Below the pieces are notes generated by a model. The model worked only from the letters and a program-made list of their open reading frames with translations, did no database searches and was not told the origin of the DNA. 64,000 nucleotides of DNA, taken from Fusobacterium sp. CAG:439. GTDB taxonomy: Bacteria > Cyanobacteriota > Vampirovibrionia > Gastranaerophilales > Gastranaerophilaceae. This document shows positions 33,940 to 42,970 of the stretch, piece by piece. Positions within the stretch are counted from its first letter, which is position 1, and the number at the start of each line of letters is the position of its first letter. The translations under genes were made by a program, and so were the position numbers. The DNA lies in the NCBI GenBank assembly GCA_000438175.1, contig FR900459.1:62506-126505 (forward strand), in the 5' to 3' direction.

Positions 33940-35742
33940 CTAATTATTCATAGTTTCTTCAATTGCGTCCGCAACGCATTTCATATATTTTTTCTGGTCA
34001 TTGCTTGACAATAAAGAGTTTGTAATCTCTCCGTTTGCAATATTGCCTATTTCAAGCAAAGATGAAGTTACACCTTTAGCTGCATTATTAACATATAAAT
34101 TATCGTGTGTTACATCGGGAGTTAAAGCCATAAAGCCGTTTTGCAGATGCTTATTAATATTTTCCGATAACTTTTTATCAATGTCTTTTGTATAACGGAC
34201 GGTACACATTCTGGAATCAGGTCTTTCCTTTGCAGATTCCACATGCACAGAGAGAAAGAGCATATCTGATTTATCAGTGCCGCTTATTAATTCCCTGACT
34301 TCATCCGAACCTTTTTTACCTTCTATCAGATTTTCGAGGTAATGTTGTTTTGCCATTCCGCCGTTTCTTACAGCTCCTGACACAAAAACGACATTTGCGC
34401 CTCTGCTTCTGAGTTCATCCGACAGGTTATCCACAAAACTCTGTGCAACCCGCCATTCTTCAATAGGCATTTCTTTACCTTCGGCATTTTTGACCGATAA
34501 AACCGTACCCGGGTCAAAGTAACCGTTATTTTGCTGATAGCCGCCGTGCCCAGAATTAAGGATTACAACCTTACCGTTAAGATCGCCTGTTCCTGTGCTG
34601 TCACGTAATTCTGTCAAAGCTTCTATTTTCTTTGTTTCGGTATTATAGTTTGGCAAAGGTCTTACAATATAAGGATTTTCGACTTTACTGAAACCTTTAT
34701 CACGTTTACCGCTGCTTATTGCCCAGCTTTTCAGGGTGCCTGCAGTTACATATTTTCCGTTTCCGTCTTTTATTGAGGTTAGTGTCGCACCTGTAATATC
34801 TTCACTGTTACCCCCGTTTGAAGTTTTTAAGACTTCATCGGCAAATTTTCCTCCTGTCGTTCTTTTAACGGTTTTCGAATTATTATCAATCATTTCGTTT
34901 ATCATTTCGTCAAGCTTATCTGTGCTTACCATACCGATAAATTTATTGAATTCTTTATCCAGTTCTGCTTTAAACTCCTGTCTTTTAGCGGGTGTAGAAG
35001 CATTAGTCTGCTTTGCAAGATTATCGTAAATTGTCATAACCGCATCTTTTCTCAGCTCTTTAGAGCTCATAATTTCCGAACAAATTGCATTAATCAAAGA
35101 TTCGTCATTGTCAGGCAATTCATCGTAAGCTTTTATAACCTGTTTAACGTTTTTATCATTAATCTGTAAAAATGCTTTGCTGAAATCTTCCTTGCCGACT
35201 GCTCCGATATTAGAAGAAACCGCATCGCTAATCTGTTCCGCTATTTCATTCGGAGCAGCAGGCTGTTCTTTTGGAAATTGAGGTTTTTCAGTTACGGTCT
35301 TTCTTGTAACTGAGGAACTTTTTTGTATTTCGTTTTTCTTAACAGGCTCTTTCGTTTTCGGATATACATAAAAATATTCGTCTTTTGAGGGTTTATAGTT
35401 TTTAGGAAGCCCGTTTAATTTCAGTAATTCTTCAAGTGACATTCCGTTTTGTTTCGCCAAATAATTCAATCCCTTGCCGTCAGGGATTTTAGCATGCGGA
35501 ACATTTTTTATAACCTGTCCTTTCACAAGGGTATCTTTAGTAAGTCCAGTCAAATTTTTAAATTCGGACAAAGACATATTAAATCTGCGCGCAATAGCAG
35601 TCAGTCCTTTTTCATCTCCGCTAATGGTGACAATGTATTCACCTTTTGCTCTCGCATCTTTTTTAAGCTTTTCCGTATCAGTAGTACTGTCTTTTGTTTC
35701 AGGAATGGAATTTGTCCCTGTACCTTTTATTTCAAATAACAT
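33940..35742 (-). CDS. LysM N-acetylmuramoyl-L-alanine amidase (Amidase_3)
   Basis: The protein is 600 aa. Two LysM-like modules (about 32-80 and 88-135) lie at the N-terminus. A long linker with helical stretches follows. The C-terminal Amidase_3 domain (about 395-600) has the zinc ligands: NSGHGG (H), EEWRVAQ (E), LSVHVES (H), and LEIGNIANGE as catalytic Glu. It cuts the amide bond between MurNAc and the peptide. It is the first gene of a two-gene cell-wall hydrolase operon with the lysozyme. A signal peptide is not obvious. Confidence 0.8.
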   Translation of the reverse strand: MLFEIKGTGTNSIPETKDSTTDTEKLKKDARAKGEYIVTISGDEKGLTAIARRFNMSLSEFKNLTGLTKDTLVKGQVIKNVPHAKIPDGKGLNYLAKQNGMSLEELLKLNGLPKNYKPSKDEYFYVYPKTKEPVKKNEIQKSSSVTRKTVTEKPQFPKEQPAAPNEIAEQISDAVSSNIGAVGKEDFSKAFLQINDKNVKQVIKAYDELPDNDESLINAICSEIMSSKELRKDAVMTIYDNLAKQTNASTPAKRQEFKAELDKEFNKFIGMVSTDKLDEMINEMIDNNSKTVKRTTGGKFADEVLKTSNGGNSEDITGATLTSIKDGNGKYVTAGTLKSWAISSGKRDKGFSKVENPYIVRPLPNYNTETKKIEALTELRDSTGTGDLNGKVVILNSGHGGYQQNNGYFDPGTVLSVKNAEGKEMPIEEWRVAQSFVDNLSDELRSRGANVVFVSGAVRNGGMAKQHYLENLIEGKKGSDEVRELISGTDKSDMLFLSVHVESAKERPDSRMCTVRYTKDIDKKLSENINKHLQNGFMALTPDVTHDNLYVNNAAKGVTSSLLEIGNIANGEITNSLLSSNDQKKYMKCVADAIEETMNN

Positions 35743-35770
35743 AAAATACCTGTTCTTTTACACACATAAA

Positions 35771-35817
35771 AAATAACGGCATTTCCAGAAACAATCTTTA
35801 GAAAAATACCGTTATTT
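35771..35817 (-). terminator. probable terminator of the mce-upp operon
   Basis: AAATAACGG and CCGTTATTT pair across a 29 nt loop. A T-run follows on the minus strand. Confidence 0.4.
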
Positions 35818-35842
35818 CATTTATATTTGTTTACAATTAAGA

Positions 35843-36493
35843 TCAGGTGTTAAAAATTCTGTCCCCTGCATCTCCCATTCCTGGAACGATATACCCTTTT
35901 TCATTCAGGCATTCGTCAACGGCTGCCGTTATAATTTCAATTTCCGGATAATGTTTTTGAATATTTTCAATACCCTGCGGTGCCGCAATTATACGGATTA
36001 CTTTTATATTATCTATGGGAATACCTTTATCCGCGTATAATTTTATAGCTTCTATAAGAGAATTGCCTGTCGCAAGCATCGGATCGGTTATATAAATATA
36101 GAATTTTTCAGGATTAGGCGCATCCATAGGAACTTTATTATAATACCAGACTGGTTTTAAAGTTTTTTCATCCCTGTACATACCGATATGTCTTATACAT
36201 GCCTGCGGGAGAATATCAATTGCTTCATCCGTAAATATTAAGCCGGCACGCAATATCGGAGAAATTATAAGATTAATATCAGGGTCAACGGTTTTTGCGG
36301 TAAAAGTCGTAAGAGGCGTAGTTATGTCTTTATCCACAAGAGGAAGGTTTTTTGCAGCTTCATATAAAAGGCATCTTGTAATCTTTCTGGTTGCAATTCT
36401 TACTCCCTGACTGTCGGTATTTTTATCACGCATTGTGCATAAATTTAAAAGTACGACAGGGTTATTGATTACTCTGACTTTCTCTTTGTTCAT
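35843..36493 (-). CDS. upp: uracil phosphoribosyltransferase
   Basis: It salvages uracil with PRPP to give UMP. The 216 aa protein shows the PRPP-binding ITDPMLATGNSLIEAI, the SPILRAGLIF start of the core, and the final VPGMGDAGDRIF. Length and motifs are normal. It overlaps the MCE-protein gene by about 32 bp, so it is translated from the same mRNA. Confidence 0.92.
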   Translation of the reverse strand: MNKEKVRVINNPVVLLNLCTMRDKNTDSQGVRIATRKITRCLLYEAAKNLPLVDKDITTPLTTFTAKTVDPDINLIISPILRAGLIFTDEAIDILPQACIRHIGMYRDEKTLKPVWYYNKVPMDAPNPEKFYIYITDPMLATGNSLIEAIKLYADKGIPIDNIKVIRIIAAPQGIENIQKHYPEIEIITAAVDECLNEKGYIVPGMGDAGDRIFNT

Positions 36494-37094
36494 CCTTAAC
36501 TCCTTCTTTTTTTATATTTGAAAATTCTTTTATCCATTTGTCCAAAAGCGTCATATTGCTTTGAATTTCTGTAGTATTAATCCCTTTGCTTATATCAACG
36601 GCGCCTGTTTCTCTTGCAAAAAATGACAATTTTGTCGTAATAGAGCCGAGTTTGTCAAACATATCATTGAGCAGACCTAAAGAATCATGCAGTCTTTTAG
36701 GATTTTGTACAACAATTAATTTATTAGAGGCAATACTTTCATCTGTCGGGGGATAAATTTCAAGGGATTTTGACCCGCCCATTCCGTTAAATTCAACAGT
36801 CGCGATTGAGCCTTTAGGTAAAACAACATCTTTATCGGTAATAACAATTTTTAAATAAACATCGTTAGCCACTATTTTAACTTTTTCGATATAGCCAACC
36901 TGAACACCCATAAATTTTACGGGGGAACCTGCAATTAAGCCGTCAACATCAGGCATAAAAAGCTGATAAGTCACAAGTTCTTTTTCCTTGTGATAATGAT
37001 GAATTTTTATCCCCGCAACAACTGCACACAATATCAGAAACCAGATGCCGAATTCTATCAGTATATATTTATGAATTCCGTCAAAAATTTTCAT
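36462..37094 (-). CDS. MlaD/MCE-domain lipid-transport protein
   Basis: The protein is 210 aa from ATG 37094 (MKIFDGIHKY). It has one N-terminal membrane helix (about 11-30) and an MCE domain with YQLFMPDVDGLIAGSPVKFMGVQVGYI. A helical C-terminal tail follows. In MlaD the MCE ring passes phospholipids across the periplasm. No ABC permease (MlaE) or ATPase (MlaF) is adjacent. A MlaA fusion is at 51395. TATAAT ends 6 nt before the ATG (37106-37101), so the mRNA may be leaderless. Confidence 0.8.
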   Translation of the reverse strand: MKIFDGIHKYILIEFGIWFLILCAVVAGIKIHHYHKEKELVTYQLFMPDVDGLIAGSPVKFMGVQVGYIEKVKIVANDVYLKIVITDKDVVLPKGSIATVEFNGMGGSKSLEIYPPTDESIASNKLIVVQNPKRLHDSLGLLNDMFDKLGSITTKLSFFARETGAVDISKGINTTEIQSNMTLLDKWIKEFSNIKKEGVKDEQRESQSNQ

Positions 37095-37192
37095 AAGCCG
37101 ATTATACAACAATACATGTTTTTTTGCCACTTGCCAAAAAAGTTTTTGTATTATACTATAATTATATTAAACAAAAAGTGAGGTTTTAACTT

Positions 37193-37435
37193 ATGATGGA
37201 TCAAATAATAAGAGTTGCATGGGATTTAAACGAAAATACCGACAACAGATATCAACTGGTTTACGAAATTGCTGAGCTTGCAAAAAAACTTGTAGATGAA
37301 AATCAGGCTAAAAAAGCTCATGATGATTTCAATTTCGAAGAAAACTTCGATACAACTTATAAAAAAGAAAATCCTGTTGAACATGCAATTATGGTTAAAG
37401 CAGCAGAAGCTGACGATGACCGTTTAGTTGGTTAA
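37193..37435 (+). CDS. rpoZ: probable RNA polymerase omega subunit
   Basis: This 80 aa acidic protein has the omega pattern: NRYQLVYEIAELAKKL is the conserved helix (compare NRYxLxxxVAxRAKxL), and KKENPVEHAI matches the KP-V-x-x-A-I segment. Its N-terminus differs. The start is ATG 37193 or 37196, after GTGAGG. It lies alone between the MCE gene and PNP. Identification is by short motif, so it is moderately sure. Confidence 0.65.
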   Translation: MMDQIIRVAWDLNENTDNRYQLVYEIAELAKKLVDENQAKKAHDDFNFEENFDTTYKKENPVEHAIMVKAAEADDDRLVG

Positions 37436-37469
37436 TATCTGTCGGCATAGCTGTATAGAGTTTATTATA

Positions 37470-37499
37470 AAAAAAGTTAGAGTTAACTCTAACTTTTTT
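37470..37499 (+). terminator. terminator of rpoZ, or attenuator-like hairpin before PNP
   Basis: AAAAAGTTAGAGTT pairs with AACTCTAACTTTTT as a nearly perfect palindrome. A T-run follows. It lies only 18 bp before the PNP start and could attenuate PNP. Confidence 0.7.
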
Positions 37500-37517
37500 A
37501 GTGAAAAGGGGTATTAT

Positions 37518-38318
37518 ATGCAGAAAACAATTGAATTTATCAATGAAAAAACAAACAATTTTAAACCTGAAATCGGTATTATATTAGGTTCGGGTCTTGG
37601 TGAACTTGCCGATGAATACTGCGATTTCGCCATTCCTTATAATGATATTCCTGACTTTATAAAGTCTACGGTGCACGGACATAAAGGCAGACTTGTTTTT
37701 TCTGAAATTCAAGATAAAAAAGTTATTATGATGCAGGGAAGAAATCATTTTTACGAAGGGCATTCAATGCGTGAAATAACTTATCCCGTTAAGGTTATGA
37801 AAGCTCTGGGCGTTAAGACGTTAATTCTGACAAATGCTGCAGGTGCTGTCAATGAAAGTTTTAAACCTTCTGACTTGATGCTTATAACAGACCATATAAA
37901 CAATATGGGCTCAAACCCTTTAATAGGACCGAACGATGATAAACTCGGCGAACGTTTCCCAGATATGACGGAGGTCTATAAAAAATCATTAGTTCAAACC
38001 GCTGAAAAATGTGCAGAAAAGCTCGGAATTGAAATTAAAAAAGGTGTATACTGGGCAAACTCGGGACCATCTTACGAAACTCCTGCAGAAATTAAAATGA
38101 TAAGAAAGCTCGGCGGGGATGCCGTCGGAATGTCAACGGTACCCGAGGCAACCGTTGCAAATTACTGCGGAATGAATGTGCTTGGTATCAGCTGTATTAC
38201 AAATGCCGCAAGCTCCGATACAAGCGGGAAACTGTCGCATGAAGAAGTAATTGAAGCCGCCGACTATGCAAAAGCAAAATTTAAATCTTTAATATTGGAA
38301 ATTCTAAAAAATATATAG
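37518..38318 (+). CDS. purine nucleoside phosphorylase (inosine/guanosine type)
   Basis: It cleaves purine nucleosides with phosphate. The 266 aa family-2 enzyme has ILGSGLGEL, TVHGHKGRL, QGRNHFYEGH, LTNAAGAV, SGPSYETPAEI, and VGMSTVPE. ATG 37518 is chosen because AAAAGGGG precedes it; the earlier in-frame start is inside rpoZ and the hairpin. It is a salvage partner of upp. Confidence 0.9.
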   Translation: MQKTIEFINEKTNNFKPEIGIILGSGLGELADEYCDFAIPYNDIPDFIKSTVHGHKGRLVFSEIQDKKVIMMQGRNHFYEGHSMREITYPVKVMKALGVKTLILTNAAGAVNESFKPSDLMLITDHINNMGSNPLIGPNDDKLGERFPDMTEVYKKSLVQTAEKCAEKLGIEIKKGVYWANSGPSYETPAEIKMIRKLGGDAVGMSTVPEATVANYCGMNVLGISCITNAASSDTSGKLSHEEVIEAADYAKAKFKSLILEILKNI

Positions 38319-38319
38319 T

Positions 38320-38345
38320 TAAAAGCCCGCATATGCGGGCTTTCT
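38320..38345. terminator. bidirectional intrinsic terminator
   Basis: The stem AAAGCCCGCA / TGCGGGCTTT sits around an AT centre with T-runs. It ends PNP and the convergent 243 aa gene. Confidence 0.8.
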
Positions 38346-38367
38346 TTCTCCAATATAAAACTTTTTA

Positions 38368-39099
38368 TTATTTTTTATTGTTACAGCAAAGGTATGTAGC
38401 AGCTCCGAGCACGGCAGCACCAACAGCACCATAAATTAATGCAGCTTTACCCTGAATACTTCTTGCAGCTTTTTTGATTGCTTTTCCAATTCCTTCTTCA
38501 CAATCAACAAACTGTTTTTTACTGCTGTCCCAAACTTGTTCAAACAAACCTTTTGCAGCTTTTCTGTTAAACTCGTCTCCTTCATTTTTTATTGCCTGTT
38601 TTATTTCATCAAGTGATTTACCTGCATATTGTTTATCAAAATTTTCACTTACAACTTGTTTCAGTTCTTCATAATTTGATGTTTTACGAACTTTATCCGC
38701 ATATTCGGGAGATGGCTGAATTCCCAATGCTTCAAAACTTTCCGACAAATGCTCTGCAATACCCTTGAATGTTTTAAAATCAACATCTTTTGTACCTTCA
38801 AATACTTTATTTACAAATCCGTTCTTTAATTCATCAACAGTTTTTGCATTTGCAACTACATCCCTGTAGCCTTTAAATTCTTTTTCCAAAGCTTCTGTTA
38901 ATGCTTTTTCTTCAGGTGACATTGCTTCTTTAATATTTTTATCCATTTTTTTGATGAAACTGTCAGTCGGGGCTCCGTCTTTTAAATACGGTTTTGAGTA
39001 CCATCCTGCAGCCGCTCCCGCGCCTCCGCCGGCTAATGCCGCTGCCGATGTATATAACCCTGTATTACTGTTGGATCCGTTTACACTTTCTACTGCCAT
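38368..39099 (-). CDS. membrane-associated hypothetical protein, 243 aa
   Basis: No family is recognised. A glycine/alanine-rich segment near the N-terminus (TSAAALAGGGAGAAAGW, about 17-33) and a C-terminal hydrophobic helix (YGAVGAAVLGAATYLCC, about 223-239) flank a helical, charged middle. The two ends could form glycine-zipper helices. It lies upstream-divergent from the 832 aa protein and its partner, which have similar end segments; a shared role is an inference. Confidence 0.55.
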   Translation of the reverse strand: MAVESVNGSNSNTGLYTSAAALAGGGAGAAAGWYSKPYLKDGAPTDSFIKKMDKNIKEAMSPEEKALTEALEKEFKGYRDVVANAKTVDELKNGFVNKVFEGTKDVDFKTFKGIAEHLSESFEALGIQPSPEYADKVRKTSNYEELKQVVSENFDKQYAGKSLDEIKQAIKNEGDEFNRKAAKGLFEQVWDSSKKQFVDCEEGIGKAIKKAARSIQGKAALIYGAVGAAVLGAATYLCCNNKK

Positions 39100-39179
39100 A
39101 ATCTTTTACCTTTCTTTCTTTGCTGCTACACAAATAATTAAAGAATAAACAGTCGAAAATGTTGCTATGGGCGCATCGC

Positions 39180-39201
39180 ATCCTATCCTATCCTATCCTA
39201 T
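39180..39201. repeat. ATCCT pentanucleotide tandem repeat, 4.4 copies
   Basis: Four perfect copies of ATCCT plus AT lie between divergent genes. They are 81 bp before the 243 aa gene and about 175 bp before the 832 aa gene. Repeats of this type can change spacing in promoters by slippage. Confidence 0.8.
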
Positions 39202-39376
39202 GAGGCAGTATAACTGAATTTCAGGCATTTTAAAATCCAACTTTACATTTTGTTACAGATAAAGTAAAACATCACATTTACAGTATTTGTTAAATACTGT
39301 AAATTTTGTATATACTCACCCTTGTCAAAAAATTGTGTTCAGTTAAAAATACATGACGGGAAGGAAAAATAAAGAT

Positions 39377-41875
39377 ATGTTAGTAGGAAAAAGATTAACT
39401 TACGATGTGGTGAAGCAGCGACAGAAGTCAACCGGAGAATTATCTCCAAAACATGTTCCTCTTTCTTCCGAGTTCATGTCCTTAAAAAATAATATAAACG
39501 AGAGACCTTTAAAAAGTATTTCAACCGATTTATCTTTTAAAGGTCTTTCTTTTAAGGGGGATAATAAACCTGCCCCGAAAGATGATAAAATGAAACCTCT
39601 GCTGTATACCGTAGGCGCACTAATCGCAACCGGACTTGCTTTAAGATTTGCACCAAGTTACAAAAAAGCAGGGGAATACAGCGTAAATGAATTTTTACAG
39701 TTTGCAAAAAAATATACAGGAATTGAAAAAATATCCCCAAACGGAGAAAAAATAAGTACTTCTGTAGGTCAGGAATTATTTGAAAGTATAAGAGATTCCG
39801 AACTTACTAACAAAATGGTTAATATTGACGGTGATAAAATTACTTTCAATAAAAAAACTATCCCTCAATTAATTTGGGACGGATTGATTTATCCGATTAA
39901 AATCTTACCCGCTGATATATTGAACGGAATTGTAACTTTAGCGGGTAAAATAAAACCTCTCAAAAACTGGTCTGATAATACTCTTAATCAGCCGTTCTTT
40001 AAAGCAATAAGACAACGTTCAAAAGTTGATGCAAAAGTAAACTCTTTACGAGGTCTTTTTGAAACAATGAAGGATTTGAAAGGCAAACCGGAAGAAGAAA
40101 TTGCATCAAAAGTATTCCAGCGTTCAGTGAAAATGTTTGACCCGAAAACAGGAAACTACGATACAAAACATGAACGCTCTTTAAATCGTTTAGTATCCGG
40201 TCTTCCGCCGGCAATATTCCTTGCAAACGATGCTTATAACCTATCACGTATGATGGATGATGATAAAAATTCCGCATCTCACGAACAAAAAGTAAGATTT
40301 AAGCAGGAAATGGCAAGAATAGGTTTTAATGCATACATAACCCTTGTAACATTAGGTGCTTTAAATAAGTATATTAATAACTCCAAAATGGGTATTATGC
40401 TGATGACGGCATTAACTACCCTGACAACCGAAGCTTTCTCTCGTGTAATCAACGGAAAACATATTACAAGACTTACACCTGAAGAAGCAAGAGCGGAAAA
40501 TGAAAGAAATCACGCACCTGAAGCTGAAATCAAACCTGACCTTTCATTCAAAGCATCAGAAAATAAAAAAGAAGACAAAGAAAAAGCTCAAAAGCCTCTT
40601 CTCTCGCTTAATACCATATTAAAGGCAGTAGGTCTGATAATCGGCGGCGGATTTGCAGTGAAAGGCTTAAGAAAAATTCCTGCAATTGAAAAATCCTGGA
40701 AAACTTTCTCAGGTTTCTTTAAAAAACATTATGCAGATATGACGCAGATAAAAGATTATAGAATATCTCAGGATAAGTTCAATGAAATAACAAATGTTCT
40801 GGATAAAAACGGATTTAACAATCTTGCAAATGAATACAGAAATATTGCAAAAACAGCAGCAAATGAGGATGGAACAATAAGCCTCGGTGCAAGAGATAAA
40901 AAAAGCAAGCCTGTTGTTGATTTCTTCCTCGCCCCGTTCAGATTTGTATGGAAATACGGAACACTCCCTTATACATTCATTGATGACGCAATTAAATCAA
41001 TAGGAAAGAAATCAAGTTTCTTAAAATTAGATATCAAAGATAAAAATACTCTTAAAACTATAGTAAATAATTATGCAAAAGAAAAAAATACAGCTGATAC
41101 AAAAAATCTTGAAGCTTTTATTCAGAAAGTTTCAAGCGGAAAAGTCGCTAAAGATACAAAACTTTCAGAAGAAGAACAAGAACTTTTGAGAAGAATTTCA
41201 AACGTATCATCTCTTGCTAAAAGTATTGAAAATATAGGACATCAGGCAGCTAAGAAAAATTTAACTCCAAAAGAATTCCAATCTTATGTAAAAGATAATA
41301 TCTTGAAATCATTTAACGTAGATACTATGTCTAACGTATCTAACAGCGAACTTTCAAATATGGCTAAAACAGCAGCACTTGCAGCTACAATATGGTTCCT
41401 TATGACAGATAACTACAACATGGTTATGCTGAAATCAAACGGTAATGATGTAGAAGGTGCTAAAACCAAATTTAAAGAAAGATTTGTTCAAGAAGGTTCA
41501 AGATTATTCTATCAAACATTACTAATTGACTTGTTTAACAGTACATTCAGCAAACAATACCACCAATCATTATTCGGAATGAGCTGGATTACATTAACCA
41601 ATACAACAATCGGAGAATGGCTGACAAGAAAATCAGTAGGGGTTCCTGTTGGAACACATTCGCGTGATCAGCTTGTCAAACTTGAAGAAAAACAGGATAA
41701 TGCAACAGGCTTTACAAGAAAATATTACGACTTTATGAAACGCCTGACAGGCAAACGCTCAATAAAAACTTATGAAGTTACACCTCAAAATGCACAGAAA
41801 CCACAAGAACAAAAAACGATGCAGGAAGTAAACTTCACAAACAGCAGTGTATTCAACAAAATGATTAAAGGATAA
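39377..41875 (+). CDS. large membrane-associated protein with internal duplication, 832 aa
   Basis: No family is recognised. ATG 39377 (MLVGKRL) is chosen because GGAAGGA is upstream; ATG 39353 has none. An N-terminal LSFKGLSFKG is followed by KPLL and a hydrophobic helix (about 70-88). At about 380-430 the pattern repeats: LSFKASENKK, KPLL and another hydrophobic helix. Both halves then share a helical region with an AIFLANDAYN / WFLMTDNYN motif and a Lys/Phe-rich helix. The protein is a tandem duplication of about 380 residues. It is followed by the 136 aa gene, 4 bp apart. Confidence 0.6.
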   Translation: MLVGKRLTYDVVKQRQKSTGELSPKHVPLSSEFMSLKNNINERPLKSISTDLSFKGLSFKGDNKPAPKDDKMKPLLYTVGALIATGLALRFAPSYKKAGEYSVNEFLQFAKKYTGIEKISPNGEKISTSVGQELFESIRDSELTNKMVNIDGDKITFNKKTIPQLIWDGLIYPIKILPADILNGIVTLAGKIKPLKNWSDNTLNQPFFKAIRQRSKVDAKVNSLRGLFETMKDLKGKPEEEIASKVFQRSVKMFDPKTGNYDTKHERSLNRLVSGLPPAIFLANDAYNLSRMMDDDKNSASHEQKVRFKQEMARIGFNAYITLVTLGALNKYINNSKMGIMLMTALTTLTTEAFSRVINGKHITRLTPEEARAENERNHAPEAEIKPDLSFKASENKKEDKEKAQKPLLSLNTILKAVGLIIGGGFAVKGLRKIPAIEKSWKTFSGFFKKHYADMTQIKDYRISQDKFNEITNVLDKNGFNNLANEYRNIAKTAANEDGTISLGARDKKSKPVVDFFLAPFRFVWKYGTLPYTFIDDAIKSIGKKSSFLKLDIKDKNTLKTIVNNYAKEKNTADTKNLEAFIQKVSSGKVAKDTKLSEEEQELLRRISNVSSLAKSIENIGHQAAKKNLTPKEFQSYVKDNILKSFNVDTMSNVSNSELSNMAKTAALAATIWFLMTDNYNMVMLKSNGNDVEGAKTKFKERFVQEGSRLFYQTLLIDLFNSTFSKQYHQSLFGMSWITLTNTTIGEWLTRKSVGVPVGTHSRDQLVKLEEKQDNATGFTRKYYDFMKRLTGKRSIKTYEVTPQNAQKPQEQKTMQEVNFTNSSVFNKMIKG

Positions 41876-41879
41876 TTAA

Positions 41880-42290
41880 ATGATTTCATCAATCAGTTCA
41901 TCTGATAATAAACGCAGCATAATTCTTGCCTGTGCCGGCGGGGCTGTTTGGGGCGGGAAAGAAGTATATAATACACTTTCAAAAATTAAAGACAGCAAAG
42001 AAACTTACAAAAACTTGATGATTGGGTTTTATTATGGTCATGAAAAAAGTTTTGAAAAAGATTTAAGAAAACAAAATATCCCTGAACTTGAAATAAAAAA
42101 CCGTACGGATAATTACAAAAAAATTCGTAAACAGCAGATTGAAAAATTCAAATCCGACTGTCGGACAAACGTACAAAAAATAAAAAAATACGCACCTTTT
42201 AAAATTCCTGCAAAAATTATCGGCGGTGCCGCAATAGGTTTAGGTATAAGCTATTGTATTTCTTATATTAATAAACGCTTGCAAAAATAA
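41880..42290 (+). CDS. small membrane-associated protein, 136 aa
   Basis: No family is recognised. A Gly/Ala-rich hydrophobic segment lies at each end (IILACAGGAVWGGKE at about 14-28 and IIGGAAIGLGISYCISY at about 113-129). The middle is Lys-rich. It lies 4 bp after the 832 aa gene and meets plsY end to end. Confidence 0.5.
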   Translation: MISSISSSDNKRSIILACAGGAVWGGKEVYNTLSKIKDSKETYKNLMIGFYYGHEKSFEKDLRKQNIPELEIKNRTDNYKKIRKQQIEKFKSDCRTNVQKIKKYAPFKIPAKIIGGAAIGLGISYCISYINKRLQK

Positions 42291-42896
42291 CTATCTGACC
42301 TTATTTTCTTCGCCTTTAATAAGTCTTTGAATATTAGAACGGTGAAGCCAGATTATATACAAAGCCCCGAGAGCACAATAACATATATATGCAGCAGGAG
42401 CTTTAAAAGCCCACATTATAAACGGCGAAAGAGCCAGTGCAATAATTGAGCCTACAGAAACATATCTTGTAAAAAATGTGATTACAGCCCAAACCGCAGC
42501 AATAATAAGCCCAACCTGCCAGTTAAGCGCCAAAATTGTACCAACACCCGATGCAACGGATTTTCCGCCCGTAAATTTCAAAAATATTGATTTACTGTGT
42601 CCGAGAATTACAGCTATAGCAGCTAAAACAGGCAAAAGCCCTATCCCTGTAAAGGATTTTGCGAACATTGCCGCAAGGACAACAGGCAAAGCTCCTTTAA
42701 ATGCATCAAGAAGTAATGTTATAAAGAACCATTTTTTACCCATAACCCTTTTAACATTTGTAGCCCCCGTCGAACCTGAACCGATAGTTCTGATATCTTG
42801 TCCCGTAAAAGCTTTAACTATAATATACCCTGTAGGTATTGAACCTATAATGTAAGCACTTATAACTACAGCCAGCAATTCTAATATTTTTTCCAT
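42291..42896 (-). CDS. plsY: glycerol-3-phosphate acyltransferase PlsY
   Basis: It transfers an acyl group from acyl-phosphate to glycerol-3-phosphate, the first step of phospholipid synthesis. The 201 aa, five-helix protein shows GSIPTGYI, GSGSTGATNVKR, DAFKGALPV, GHSKSIFLKFTGGKSVASG, and LHRSNIQRLIKGEE. ATG 42896 is chosen because GAGAGGA precedes it. It is divergent from the gene at 42971. Confidence 0.9.
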   Translation of the reverse strand: MEKILELLAVVISAYIIGSIPTGYIIVKAFTGQDIRTIGSGSTGATNVKRVMGKKWFFITLLLDAFKGALPVVLAAMFAKSFTGIGLLPVLAAIAVILGHSKSIFLKFTGGKSVASGVGTILALNWQVGLIIAAVWAVITFFTRYVSVGSIIALALSPFIMWAFKAPAAYICYCALGALYIIWLHRSNIQRLIKGEENKVR

Positions 42897-42935
42897 AAAT
42901 TTTCCTCTCTTGTAAAACAAATTATATCAGGTACG

Positions 42936-42963
42936 TTGTAATAATTCAATAATCAATTATAAT
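42936..42963 (+). promoter_or_regulatory. promoter giving a probable leaderless mRNA
   Basis: TTGTAA (42936-42941), a 16 bp spacer and TATAAT (42958-42963). ATG 42971 is 7 nt downstream, with no ribosome-binding site. Confidence 0.55.
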
Positions 42964-42970
42964 ATTAATA

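Noticed and set aside
32639-35742. Prophage region
   Set aside because: Two LysM hydrolases are the only phage-like genes. No integrase, capsid, portal or terminase is nearby.
39180-39201. CRISPR array
   Set aside because: It is a simple 5 bp tandem repeat with no spacers.
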